A stretch of 64,000 nucleotides of DNA from Glossina fuscipes (GCF_014805625.2 NW_023998427.1:3104092-3168091); one strand, 5' to 3'; positions 51,640 to 63,847 are shown, counted from the first letter of the stretch. The notes: a model not told the origin generated them from the letters alone. Numbers and translations: made by a program.

Positions 51640-53633
51640 ACACACACACACCTATAAAAACATGCATAACTAAGTCTAAAAGTGTTTTATTTTATTTTAT
51701 TTTATATATATATAAATATATTGTGTTTTGAATGTTTTATTGGCAATTCAAACTGTACCGAATAAAAATATACGTTTGTCTTTCTTTGTTTGAATTTGTT
51801 TAAAAACAGGTAGTAAGTAAAGCAATCATCTCGTTAAGGTTATCTTTGGATACCTCATCATTTCGAAAAATGATTTGTTAATTGTGAACACGTGTCACGT
51901 GAGCCATTTTCAAGTCAATGAACTACGTTCCTGTTCTGATCTTTCATATATCTTTACAAAAATGTCTATGTATTCGTTACGTGTTGCAAAGTCGTGCGAC
52001 GTTATTTTGGAAAATTTCACATAAAAATTTCCCATTTTTTTAGTTTTTATTTTTTTTATTTTCACTGTAAATATGTTATTGCAAGCGTACTTTTATAAAT
52101 GGAAATAGATTTGAGATAATATACAGATTGATTTAAAAAAGAAAACATTAAATTAGTGTCACTTTTTGGACACAGAAGTGTACAAATTTTTTAACTTATT
52201 ATGGGATATTCTGGCCTTATGATCGGTCAGCAGCACGAAGCGCACGCTTGTTGTATAGGTGTTTCGATTTTGTATCAATTTTGATGTTCCGGAAGAACAT
52301 CTATCGCAAGAAAATGCTTCGATGTCGATCTTATTATAAAAGCAGGGTTGTTACTTAAGTACCCATAAAAAATATCTTGTAAGATGTGTTGTCTCTTTGA
52401 TAAGTCTCAGAATACGGCTATTAATGTGTCATATTGTTTCAAGCGAATATAAGTTAGCATGCTATATAAATACTGGAACAGTTCGAAGAAGAAGATTCGA
52501 CGATAACAGACTGACTGACAACAACAGACTCAATAATAGAATATCGAAATCTCATGCTAATCAAGCATATCTTTTATAAGATCCCAAATTTCATACATAT
52601 TCTGACCTGTTACTTATTTCAATGTAGAAGAATGGGCGGGCAACGCTTGACTTTCTGGACATAAGGGATACAAAATGATGTTCTTTGGACAAAACATATA
52701 ATTGGAAAATTGAAAGACGCACTCAAGAGCTTAGATGTATTAAAGCGGCGCAAATTATGTCACCTGCAGTCGATATCCCTCTGCCATTTACGCCGCCAAT
52801 ATTCAAGCAAAGTTAAAGAAGAAGAAGAATGTGTGTGAAAATTATGCCAGTTTTTTAATAAGACATGATCTGGTCGCTTGCTGTGCCGTAAATTTTCAAT
52901 TTTACAAGACCCATATTTCATTATACCGATAAGATTGTCTGTCCATCAGTCTCTCTTGCTTTCTTATGTTTAACCTACAGGCCACAGCTTTTGCAATATT
53001 TTGACCACTTGTGGTATGAAGTTTGCGCGGATGCATACAACACCCAGAAAATGGTTCGGATCGGACCACCCGATCGAGCACTTTTCATGTAATGCTTTAT
53101 TTTCAAATGAATCGTTTTATGATTAACTACAGGACGATGTAGGGTATTCAATGGTGAGCCGTGGCCCACTATAGTGTTTTTACTTGGGCTTCTAAACAAA
53201 TTTTGATTTCTTGAAAATAGCTTTCGGTACTCATTAGAAAGCAGTTAAACTTTCAAACATTTGGAAAAAAAAAAAAGAAATTGAATTTTGCGAACAGTAT
53301 GCACACAATATAGACTATACATGCATAACGATTTTCAGAAAAACAAAATTTTTAATAATTTAAAATTTTTCCCGTTCGACACTCATCCTTTTACATACAT
53401 GTGTATGCATATAAGGTGACATACTCAAGTCAACAAAAAAAAAAAAAAAAAAAAAAAAGACGCGAAAAATAAACCCCACTCGGTGATATTACCCGTTTTA
53501 ATAAGGAAAATACAATATACCATTTATCTCTATTTCAAAGTTAAATCACATCATATATCAAAACGTCTATTAAGTGTATTGTCAAATTAAAGATAATCAA
53601 TAGATTATTTGAGCATACGAGTTCAAGATATCA

Positions 53634-53667
<34 letters not shown>

Positions 53668-56221
53668 AGTTCTTAGATTTCCATTTCATTCTCCATACGA
53701 ATTTGATTTGCATGCATGCATATGGTGACGTTTTATTAGCTCTAAATAGGATGAGCAATAATGTTTATAAAACCGTTCCAGCGAGGAAGATCGCGATCTA
53801 AATGAAAAAATGGTGAATCATAAGAGAGATCTTTGTATATATAATTGTTTTTTTTTTTTTTAACAATCAAAATCCAGTTTATTGATTGCTAAGTGAGGAT
53901 AATAATGGAAAATTTTAATCGCGTTATGCTGACTAATGTTCGATTATTGATTTTTATTTCGCGCCCAAAACAAATGATACCAGAAAACAAGTTATAGGCT
54001 GCATAAGTTTAGGACTGCATTTTCAAAATACCCAACAGTAGATAGTTTTTGCACGATATATGTTTGCAACAGATACAGTTCAATCGTCAACTTTACGAAA
54101 CATATTGACTACATTCATTCCATTGGCCATTGTACCAAAAGTGCTATACGTATCTACATATAATTATTTCGTAGTTATAGGGGAATCCCTGGAATAATTT
54201 TAATTCCTATTCAAAATATATCTATTTATGGAACTTCCTGTGTGAAAGCTAACAAAAAACTTATTCTAGAAAAGGTTTCGTGTTTACCATCATAAGTTGA
54301 ATAAATGGACAGAGAGAAAGACAGACATGCCTAAACTATATGCTTTATGATCTATGATCTATGCTATTAGATCTTTATGTATTCGTATTTTTTTTTGAAT
54401 TATCATTTTTTTGTTAATGTGACTAACAACCGAGAGCATGTCCCTGTTGTTCCACCTTCCATCTTCCACCCTGTTATGTAACATTTTTAAATGCTCACAA
54501 AGTAATTTTCTTATTCTATTTACAACATTTAGAAAGATGCAAAAAAGCCTCTTTAAATAATTTATTTAAACATATCGACTTATTCGGAATTCAGAAATGT
54601 TATCTTAAACCGATTGAACTTGGCCAAAATTACTTTAATCCGTCCGATTGCACTTAAAAATTCATTAAAGATATTCAAAAGAAAAGAAGTAAGTAGAGTC
54701 GTGACCGATTCTTTTGTACCGATTACCGTTCTCCTAAAAATTATTAAAAAAAAAAAAAAAGTACCTAATTTTTACAGTCTACAGTAATGAGTGGGCGCGG
54801 CTGATTTTTTTTTATTTTCAGAATATAAATAGTATATGTGTTGTATTTTATAAGTAAGAAGCAAACAACAGGGAAAGGAAACCTGTTCACAATTTTTGTT
54901 GTATACGTATATGTGAGTTGTAGGCGTGTTCTTTAAAGGGTTTGGCCCATTTTTAAAAAGTTTTGCAAGTTTGTAGGCGATATTTTCATTTTTGCGAATG
55001 GGAAAATGTTAAGCAGACCGAGCGATGAATCGACGGACATGTTTGTGTGCACGCCGAATTTGGAACTGGCCAAGAATTCATATACTTAATCGAGTGTTTG
55101 AAGCCTACTTCTGCGCTTTATAAATGTATTGAAAAAAAAAAAACAGTTAAAATTTCAAACAATATATTTAGATAGGAGTGGTCAATATTTCCTATTTCTG
55201 TGCAGGCCCGTAAAACACACGTTCCAATTTTAATCGATTTATTTGTCGTAGTTTATATAATAAGTAATGAACAATAAACCTTTCGAAAAACAAATGTATT
55301 CTTAGTTTACGCGTTCCGGTAGGCATATCCTTCAACCGATTTAGGCCATTTGCTTTTATTAACTTGCGTGCGAGAATTTCTAATTACCGATGGCTGCATT
55401 TTATCACAGACTTGAGACAAGCAAAGAGACGAATGGGTAGGCGGACATGCTTAAATCGGTTTAGTATTTGAGCCTGATCAAATTTATATATATATATATA
55501 TGTCTTATGGGGTCTCTGAAGCTTTCTTCAAGATGTTGCAAAACCCTTTAATCAAATGAATATGAAAAAAAAAAAAAAAAATAGGCTTTAAAATTTTTCA
55601 TTCCATTAGAGAGAAAACGTTGCGATTTCTTTACATTTACTTCAGGTGAGGAATTAAGGAAAATTTTTGTGTTAAGACGGATGATTACTTGCTACTTAAC
55701 ATATCCACCCTGAAATTGAAATTTTTAAGGTTATGTTCAAAAATTTTCTGTAGTTTTCTGTAGATTTCCCAATATGTCAAAATTATCACGATATTCATCA
55801 TGAAGCTATTCACGCTGCAAAAACAATAATATTATATATAACTATGTATGCGAGAGTATTCACGATGACCCGATCGGGCACATTTCTCAGCAACTACGTA
55901 CGACCGGGAACCAATTTGTTGAACATTTTTAATATTTTCATGACAAAATAAAAGAATGACATTCGTCGGGCATATGCTAGATGCCGCATATACGATGAAA
56001 CGCAGGCCAAGCGAAGGTGTACATAACTCTGCGCTCTTAATGAAACTCGCTCTATACTTATTCAAGTCGTTAAAAAAGTTGAAAAACGGAAGTACAAAAG
56101 CAATGTGAGCGGTATTTAAGGTCATCAAAATTGAGAAAATTGATTTCTAAAGACATAATATATTTGCAAATGATTTGAATTCATTTAAAAATAATGGTAG
56201 GTAACCAGAAAAAGTTTAAAT

Positions 56222-56257
<36 letters not shown>

Positions 56258-59200
56258 GATAATTTTAACAGTCGTTTTGCGCCAGCAAATCAATGATAAA
56301 AAAAACAAAATAAAGCAAAATACATTTTTTAATTAACAAGCCTTGCAAATGCATTCGTAATTCAATGTTTGCTTTATAATAAAATAGTAACTATTTTTTG
56401 CCTGGCACTCTATATTATTATATACTTATTGTATCTGGTTTTAAATAATTTTTTTTTTTTTTTTTTTAATTATTAAATAATTGTTTAAATGAATAAATAA
56501 ATTCATTTCAATAATTAAGGCAGATTATTGAGTTGAGTATTCATATATTTTATAAATTAACAACTGTTTTCTTTTTTTAAATGAACAAAAGTTATTTAAA
56601 TTTTAATAACTTAGAACTGTATATATATATGATAAAAAAACGAAAATTAATAAATAACTAAATGAAAAAAAAAAAAAACAGTCGCTAAACCGTTTAAACA
56701 TTTGAAAAATCATTTAACTTTTCATTAAAATTGAAACTCTCGCATGCAAAACATTTTTCTACTATTTTTTTTTTTTTTTCTTTTAATAACAAAAATTTTT
56801 TTTTCTTTTTTTTGTTATAATTATTATTCCAATCAAAGAAATTTCATTGCATTTACCTGCAACTGCTTCCAAGCATTTAATGAAAACTTCCATATTTCGC
56901 TCACAAGTGGCCTCATTCAAGTAGAAATATGTACGGGCGCTATTGACTTTATAACGACGATCGGCAAAGGTTTTATCGACTTGATATTGAGGCAACGCAT
57001 CTTCTTTATTTACAAAACTCGAAGTTGAAGTCGAAGCTCTGTAAGAAAGCGGGAGGCGGAGGGTGGGCAAAAAGAAAACAAAGCAAATTTAGAAATTTTT
57101 AAAACTAACAAACTGTGATATTTTTGGAAAATTATTTTAAAAAAATTACTTACTCAACTTCGCGCTTCTCGGCTTCCTCTTGAGAAATATCCTCTTCCAC
57201 CGAGTAATCAAGAATTGGTTTAACACCAAATGAACGGAGTCTAGAAAATTGTCGAAAAGATTTAAAAAAAAAAAAAAACAAACATTATTAAAAACATAAT
57301 TGTTTACCTTTTATAAAATATTTAAAAGAAATGTTAAATGAGGATTAATCAAAAAAATTAAAAAGTAAATAAAAATCCATTTGAGTTATATACTGAATAT
57401 TCAACAAAAGTAACTGATGATTGTATGACAAATTTTGAAATGATTCAAGGGCCAATTTCTGACGAATTTATTATATTTAGATAAGATGATTGGAAAAATA
57501 ATGAAATGTTAAGATATTTAGCAAAAACATGAACTTTGGAAAAAAAAAAATATATATATATATAGACAGATAGAGAGAGAGAGAAAGAGGGAGAAAGACA
57601 AAAAAGAGATAAAGCGGGCGGGAGAAGAGTACAACAATGCTCCAGTTTTTCGTTCTAAATATATATAACATCTTCGTATATATTCGCCGGCGCTTGTTAA
57701 GCATCGAAAACCTCTGCGATGAAAATGTCCGAGGTCTTGCAAAGCCCTTTGTCTTCAATTACATCATTGCAATGACTTTATTATCTCTCTTAAGTGTGAA
57801 AAAATCATTTTGTAAATTTTTGCCAATGGAATAAAATATTTCTGCAGTTATTTAATTATGTATGTATGTATGCACGTATACATAAGTTTATAGGTTAGAT
57901 GGTATGATTTCCACTTGCGGAGATCTGGAAAGCCTAGTTCTCAAGTACGTATGATCAACCCAAACAGAAGAAAAAGAAGAAGAAGAATTAAGATGAAACT
58001 TCCGCTTCAATTAGAAAGAAATTGACTTGTCCGTGTTTTCGTTCCGCGTTCCTTTTGTGCTGTTGTTGCCGTTCCTTTAACAAACCCTGTCGAACCGCTG
58101 CTTTAACTTCTTCCACTGTTCCTGTTTCACGTTGCGGACATAGAGCTACTCCTTAAGTAGCAGCTCGATGGATAACATGCTCGCCAAGGCTGCTGCAGCT
58201 GACGTTGAAGCCTTTCGTTAGGCTGATATAATTCTCAGCGTACAAAGTCTTTGAACTGTTTCTAACCTTCGTATCCGATATATACTTTCGCAATTATTTC
58301 TCTGTGCGTAGGCTATGCTGCGTATGAGTTTTCGCCTGTCCTGCTTAGGCCCGCTGATGTTTGAGATCATTTTGCCTAAGGCAACGCTTTATCCGGAAGC
58401 TTCTCTATATGTTCCACAAATGCTAACTTAATATCTAACTCTACTCCGAGCTGTCTGAAATTAATACTAAATTCAACAGGATACCTATCGGGTTCTATAT
58501 CCGGCAGTCAGGATGCTCTTCGGTTCGCCACCCGTATCGCTTCACTTTTTTCTGCGGCCAGTTTTAGCTTGTGCTTGTACAGTCACGTATTTATCCGACT
58601 TAAGCTATCATTTGCAACGAGGTCATAACCTAACAAATTCGCGCTTCTCGGAAGTTCCATATTAAGCGGCCCGTCATGTATGAGATTCCATAGGATGGGG
58701 ACACGGGATAGCTCCTTATAGCACCCCTTGCGGTAAACCTGTATTCTCCGTTGTGCCATTGTCTGCATTATAATGCAGAGTTATATCTTGCAAATTTTTA
58801 TAGACTATCTTAACTAGATAAGGGGCGGATTCTCGTGTAATTAAATTTTCTAGAATATGCAATACATATGTATGTATGCATATACATACGTACGTGTGTA
58901 TGTTTAGACATACACACGCGTACGCGTTTGCCTACGTGTATTATGGGTGTCTGAGGAATTTTTCGCTATGAACAAAATATTTTACAAAAAATTCAAATCC
59001 TTTGTTTAATCGATGATATACATGATTTCTGATTATCACTTACATTTCTTTTTATTTTGGTCGTCGGGTTTTTCGAAAATAATTAATTTTCTACACAGAA
59101 AAATTCGAATGAAAACTTACTATCTTTCATAATGAAAGTGCTTATTACCTTATTGCATTAAAATAATGCATGCATTTAAAACTTGTCGACAAAACTTATC

Positions 59201-60585
59201 GAAAAATTTCAAAAAGAAAGGCCAAGCATGTAAATACAGTGTGTTATCCAACTAATAAGTTACAAAATATACGATATACGATAACCTATCCAGGGACGAA
59301 TCTTTATCAATTTATAGTGAATAGAAAGGGAACCGTATCATTATTTTTCCGTATTTTTATTTATGAATATAATGTTGGTTCACGTCTTTGCTAAAATGTC
59401 TTATGAATCCAATAATGCACTGTGCGTATATATTATATTATATATTGAATGTTTTTATAGAGCTCGAAACAATTATTACAATGATTTTGATGGAAAATTG
59501 CAATAAAAGATTATTTAAATGACACCTGAACGAAAATACGGTGAAAAGTAAATTATTTTACAATAATAAAAGATGACAATAAATTTTGATTTGAGCTACA
59601 AAATCAATTTATGGCCTAAACGTTTAATTTGTAAGTGGGTATGTTGCCAATAGTTTTTGTTAGAAGGTTGGAGAAAACGAATTTATTTCTTTGCAAATTT
59701 TGTTTAACACTCTTTTATTTTTTATTGGTTTTTTTTTTTTTTTTTTTTTTTTGAAATGAGAGTGAGGATAAATGGGAGCGGATGTGAAGAACATGCCATT
59801 GGGTCATGCAAACGTTTATTATCACACATTCCAACTGAATTTTCTGGGTTAATTCAGTTCGAAACGTAGTAAGCAAATAAAAAAAAAAAAAAAAACAGAA
59901 ATTTGAAAATAAATGAAACCTCTCAAGCGTTGGTATAATCTTCCAACGATCCTCGCCGGCAACAAAATGACCATAAAATGTGGATTTCATTAACATTTCG
60001 AACAGTTTATCACCCAAAACAGCTTTAGCAATTTTCAACAGCTTTTGTTGCATTTCGTGTTTGTTTGTTTTCATTTTTTATTTTATCGAAATTGATTTTA
60101 GATTATTTTTATTTATTAGGTAGGAGAGTAGAGCAAAAGATAGAGGACGTGTTTAAGGTAAGAAAGCAACCCCACGATTTGTAAACGCATGTAAAAACGA
60201 TATATTTGCAGCGTTGTGCAGGTATCAATCAATCAATCAATCAATCAATCGAATATTTATTTGGTGCAGGATGTATGTGATGAGTATTTATATTTAAATA
60301 ATTTGTTTTTTTTGTTGTTTTGTTTTACAGAAGCCATCATCATCATTATCATATAAATTAAGAAGAAAATAAAAGAACAGAAAAGAAAAGGGAAAAAATA
60401 CAAAAATAAAAAAAAAAAGAAGAAAAAAACGGCATTAATAATTTGTTTAAATCGTTTAATTACCTTTCAAGGGTCGGTATGATTTTGATTTGATCCTCCC
60501 CGGCCACAAAGTGTCCATAGAATGTTGCCTTCATGAGGACTGTAAACAATTTATTTCCCAATACACGATTTGCCAATTTCATGAG
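41833..60585 (-). CDS. slgA: Proline dehydrogenase (sluggish-A), mitochondrial; 5' exons beyond window
   Basis: FAD-dependent proline dehydrogenase, the mitochondrial enzyme that oxidises L-proline to 1-pyrroline-5-carboxylate and passes electrons to the respiratory chain. Exons, 5' to 3': 60585-60464 or 60041-59920 (alternatives), 57240-57154, 57038-56857, 44981-44917, 44830-44649, 44558-44384, 42778-42617, 42555-42364, 42288-42111, 42038-41833. All junctions are GT-AG and phases agree, giving 1551 nt with one alternative exon. Visible motifs: [27 protein letters not shown], first barrel strand [89 protein letters not shown], and a C-terminal [11 protein letters not shown] followed by [14 protein letters not shown] and TAA. 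The match to the Drosophila slgA product is from memory. The mitochondrial presequence and N-terminal exons are not in the window. Most introns are 61-115 nt, with larger ones of 1.6, 2.7 and 11.9 kb. Residue order and reading frame are intact, so this is a functional gene. Confidence 0.96.
43085..43465 (-). repeat. Hairpin-ended repeat inside slgA intron
   Basis: Minus-oriented copy. The 3' end at about 43090 has GTGTAGGGTATGTAATGATT followed by GGCC and GACTATA; the 5' end near 43460 has ATACCCTACAGC. The central blocks TCTGAATCGATCCA and CTGCAGGTTACAATTTTCG match the family. Confidence 0.7.
43780..44040 (+). pseudogene. Mariner-like transposase N-terminal fragment, decayed
   Basis: Plus-strand reading gives [15 protein letters not shown], a stop, [20 protein letters not shown], and [14 protein letters not shown]. 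The last piece fits the second helix-turn-helix of mariner transposases (pattern LNVDxKTVLNHLxKAG), and GEDALSxxT fits the first. There are at least two stops and no catalytic D,D region downstream. It sits in the 1.6-kb slgA intron (42779-44383), opposite in strand. Confidence 0.55.
44263..44368. repeat. A22 and T26 inverted homopolymers
   Basis: A run at 44263-44284 and T run at 44343-44368, separated by 58 nt, within the slgA intron close to the donor of exon 44558-44384. They could pair as an A-U hairpin in the pre-mRNA. Confidence 0.85.
47251..47344 (-). CDS. slgA: Candidate alternative first coding exon of slgA
   Basis: An ATG at 47344, preceded directly by an in-frame TGA, opens 31 codons plus one base ([13 protein letters not shown]...[13 protein letters not shown]) ending in a good donor, GGAGG|GTAAGC. 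The phase is the same as that of the normal upstream exon (57038-56857), so it splices in frame to 44981: ...KRVAEG then [13 protein letters not shown]. The predicted product is 417 residues, starting just before the first strand of the catalytic barrel and lacking the presequence and N-terminal helical part. The peptide is basic and ordered, unlike the low-complexity ORFs around it. A (CT)-rich tract lies about 170-230 bp upstream. The exon is inferred from sequence only; transcript evidence would settle it. Confidence 0.6.
47510..47735. repeat. (GA)n block followed by GTT/ATT trinucleotide block
   Basis: (GA)n with two short interruptions at about 47513-47573, then mixed GTT, ATT and GTC triplets at about 47621-47735. 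The ORF reading them as poly-Asn is not a gene. On the slgA strand the (CT) tract sits upstream of the candidate first exon at 47344. Confidence 0.9.
49945..50002 (-). CDS. slgA: Weaker candidate alternative first exon of slgA
   Basis: An ATG at 50002 encodes [19 protein letters not shown] plus one base and ends at a consensus donor, GATC|GTAAGT. Its phase matches the acceptor at 44981. The frame is also open upstream of the ATG. The exon is short, so a chance occurrence is quite possible. It is preceded by a pyrimidine-rich segment (about 50010-50075) that resembles another segment at about 49390-49440. Confidence 0.33.
51598..51638. repeat. Long A run
   Basis: About 41 A followed by (CA)n. 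Similar runs: T at 48566-48601, A at 53634-53666, A at 28649-28674 and A at 56229-56255. They may mark old retroposed tails or assembly-sensitive homopolymers. Confidence 0.85.
52905..53185 (+). repeat. Hairpin-ended repeat in the 11.9-kb slgA intron
   Basis: Carries TTATACCGATAAGATTGTCT, CTACAGGCCACAG and the 3' end GATGTAGGGTATTCAATGGT with GAGCCGTGGCCCACTATAGTG. A 5'-end copy of the family is at 50292-50525. Confidence 0.7.
58010..58800 (-). pseudogene. R1-type non-LTR reverse transcriptase fragment, decayed
   Basis: Inside the 2.7-kb slgA intron. Minus-strand reading gives [102 protein letters not shown] and [10 protein letters not shown]. This matches the palm-to-thumb region of R1-clade elements as I know them. 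The catalytic FADD block is missing (GY runs straight into DLV), and there are at least five stops and several frame changes. No ends or tail were found. Confidence 0.8.
59920..60041 (-). CDS. slgA: slgA alternative exon A (proximal of a homologous pair)
   Basis: 122-nt exon encoding 40 residues plus two bases ([14 protein letters not shown]...[17 protein letters not shown]). It ends GAGAG|GTTTCA and joins in phase to 57240. It matches exon B (60464-60585) at 30 of 40 residues with identical length and phases, so a transcript should carry one or the other. Its acceptor (AAAAG, bases 60042-60043) has no adjacent pyrimidine tract. The nearest sense-strand pyrimidine-rich stretches lie at about 60110-60170 and 60356-60425, which implies a distant branch site. 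The frame is open upstream to an ATG at 60074, so it could also serve as a first coding exon. Confidence 0.88.
60464..60585 (-). CDS. slgA: slgA alternative exon B (distal of a homologous pair)
   Basis: 122-nt exon encoding [14 protein letters not shown]...[17 protein letters not shown] plus two bases, ending GAAAG|GTAATT and joining in phase to 57240. Its acceptor is TTGACAG just upstream of 60585. It is the homologue of exon A and closer to the Drosophila sequence I remember (LMKLARNLLG). A T-run on the plus strand (60601-60628) puts poly-A just before the acceptor instead of a pyrimidine tract. The nearest sense-strand pyrimidine-rich stretch is at about 60690-60718. Confidence 0.9.
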
Positions 60586-60599
60586 CTGTCAATTTTTAT

Positions 60600-60632
<33 letters not shown>

Positions 60633-63111
60633 GTTTTATTTTTTTTTGTGGTTTTATTTTTTATTTTCATTTTTTTTTTTTTTTTTTAAATTTAAGCAAA
60701 AAGTAAATACGAAAAATTTTGAAATCGTTTCTCTAAATAAATTTTACTTATTATTAATTTTTTTTTTTTTTTCTCTTTGCAAAAAGCAAATCATACTTTT
60801 GTTAAACAACAATTCAATAAGTATCTATACAACAATAAATTATGAATTATTTAAATAAAAACTAAAATATTTCCATCAGAATTTTTCGCAAATATTTAAC
60901 GAAATCGAATGTCTTTGAATATATAACATAAGCTTATACAACAATGCGATTGTTTGTTGCAGATATGCCAGTTAGCGAGCCAGCCAGCCAGCAATATATA
61001 ATATACGTATATAAAGTGACTATGAATTTGTAGCGTGTGTTTGTGCGTGCGTAAATTAAATTAAATCTTCATAATTATATAAATTAGAAATAAACATTTA
61101 TGAAAAAAGAATTAACAACAAGTAATTTGTCAAAGCAATTTGATTTCATATTATTATCATACGCTACAACACTACAACGGTATAAGGGTGCATTGAATTT
61201 GGCAGGATGTAAGCAGCACCCAGAAGAACCTGATATAGATCCATTTTTCATTATACTTGTATGCCAGTCTGCCTGTCTGTCCGTCTTGTCTTCGTGTGTT
61301 GAATCCAAAGGTCGGGGGGATGGGATATTTTGGTAAAATTTGGTATACACACTTTATCGATCGTTTTCCATATGAAACCTTATTTTGAAAAGTGGTTAAA
61401 CGAAGCAGTGTAGGGCGTTTAATGGTGGACTGTATCCCATTCTAGTAATTTTACTTGTTCCGCGAAAGGCATAAAAAGAAAAGAAAAGAAGTTTACTTCA
61501 CGTTTCTTCATCACAATGCATGTGATATTGTTCTCATCTTTCTTTCGTTGTTTGTTTCCTTCTCTATGCAAAAAATACGAAGTCCTCACAAAAATTGAGC
61601 GCTATCGTATGGAAACATTTTTTTACTTGACGTTTCTTTATTACAATGAATGTGGTACTATTCTCCTCTTTCTTTCGTTTTTTTTTTTTTTTTTTTCTTT
61701 CTCATACGAAGTCCTCACAAAAGGAAAGCGTTTTCATATGGAAAAATAAGAATTTTGTTGCTATGTTCTTGTTGTGTATTGAAGTAGTAGTGAATTAAAA
61801 TCCATGATAACCAAATTGTAGGAAGAGCTTTAAGGTAAAACCATCTTTGATTATAACGATCGTTTCAAAATCATTTTCTAAATTAATCAAAGCATGTCTG
61901 TTGGTCTGTTGTTTGTCTTGTAGTTTGCGGGCTTTTGGTATAGCACCATTTTTACGACCACCTTATCCTTCGTTACATTAATAAAAAATTTATAATTTTC
62001 CAAATTTCTCTCGCAAAACTCGCAGAGTAATAATATTTCGATATTAAATATTGTTGTTAAAAATTTGAATTGCGAAAGGGATTTGGAATGGAATGTTTTA
62101 AGCGACTTCGTTTATAATAGTTCATATGAAAGTTGAATTTTTATATGGCAAAACGATCTAATTTTTAAGACTTCGCAATAAGAATTGGACCACAATAATA
62201 ATTTGGCATAGAAATGATTCGTACCATATTTCGACTACGTAGATGGGTTTTGCTGATCTCAAGAATAAAAATAAAAAATGCTCATGAAAAATGAGCCTTT
62301 CCGTGATAATAAAAGCTCAATTTTAGTATTTTATGCAAAATAATGATCCATTTTTATGGAATATTATTATTACGAATATAAATAAAATATAGTATTGGGT
62401 GAAATGGTTTAGGTTATCTGAGGGTCGGCCTTCACTGATTATAATTTTTTTACATCGTTTACCCGCTAATCACGTATAAAAAATCTGATTTTCACGTTTG
62501 GAGTCCCCTGCGAAAGCTAATGTTCAGCTAAATGAATTCCACCCCATTTTTCGGAGAAAATACTTTTGAAGAACGTGTTAAAACGCCTATTGAAATAAAA
62601 GTGTAAACATTTTCGATTTTCTTCCTTCCGATTATTCCACTTGTGCTCGATTTGTGGTTAAACCTGTCTCTCTCTCGGCTTAGGAAGAAATTGAAAATTA
62701 TTTTAAGGATACTCCAAACTAATACACGAAAAAGAAAACTAAAAAAATCTATAATAAAAAACGTTATATAAATATTTGGCTTTTATTATGAAATTTCCAT
62801 GAAAAATTGTCCCAATCAGTCAGTCAGTAAGTCAGTCAGCCTCTCTCTCTTGCACTCTCTCTCTCTCTCTCTCTCTCTTACTCACTCAATTACTCTCTCA
62901 CTCACTCACTCACTTGCTCACTTCCTCTTTGTCTTTCCCTTTCCCTTTCTGCTAAATCGCTATCTAGAATATCTCGCCAGTTAATACACCGGTTATTATG
63001 ATTATTTTCTATATGTTGGTTTAAAATAAAAGCCACAAATCAGCATAAATCGAATATAACTCTTTTATGTTATCGCAATTAGCTCTAATAAGTATATATA
63101 TATATTTCAGG

Positions 63112-63145
<34 letters not shown>

Positions 63146-63814
63146 CTGGCTAACGAATGTGAACACGAGTAAACATATATGCATTCAGTTATACAACAAA
63201 TCTAAATAACTGAAATTATAATGATTTCATTGTTTAATTTTCGATTTTCATGTTCTTCGTTAGTTCTTTTGTCAAACAACTTTTTTGATGCTGACAGAGT
63301 TCATATTTAACTCAATATAACATTGAACGCATCAAATTTGTGTCAAGTTACGGATCTAAATTACTAATGTACTTGTATTTCCATTGAAAAATGGGTTTAA
63401 CAAAAATGAGCGAGCAATAGAAATTTGAGTGAGACGTTTTGAAATTTAAAACAAAAGGGCGAAAACAAAAGATGCTTCATTGTAAAAAAAAAAGAGAAAA
63501 GTTTCTGCCGATTATGCATTATTTCATCTTCCTATGAATTGCGCATATATTCTCGCATCACACTGACCCGCTTACCGTGAGCAATCGATGTTTATTTACT
63601 TAAAAAAATAGTATTTATAAAATATTTATTATTTACAAAATGTGCCTCAAATCGATTGAAATCAATGCGAATCATCTCAAAAAAAGTTACACTTCGCTTT
63701 GGGCGAATGCCATGCACAGCATAGCAATCTTAATCAATCTGACATATATTGCTGGTTTTTTAAGTGGCTTTACGAAACATTAGTGCCAGGTTTCATGTCT
63801 ACATCTTTCTTCCT

Positions 63815-63847
<33 letters not shown>

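Larger units (their letters stand above)
44982..56856 (-). other. slgA: 11.9-kb slgA intron
   Basis: Runs from the donor GCAG|GTAAAT at 56857 to the acceptor CATATAG before 44981. It contains both candidate alternative first exons (47251-47344 and 49945-50002), the GA and trinucleotide repeat block at 47510-47735, hairpin-family repeats at 50292-50525 and 52905-53185, and A/T runs at 48566-48601, 51598-51638 and 53632-53666. A long first-type intron holding internal promoters fits this layout. Confidence 0.8.

Noticed and set aside
55832..56128. 98-codon minus-strand ORF in a less AT-rich patch
   Set aside because: No domain or splice context. The patch could be a conserved non-coding element or repeat, but nothing in the sequence decides this.
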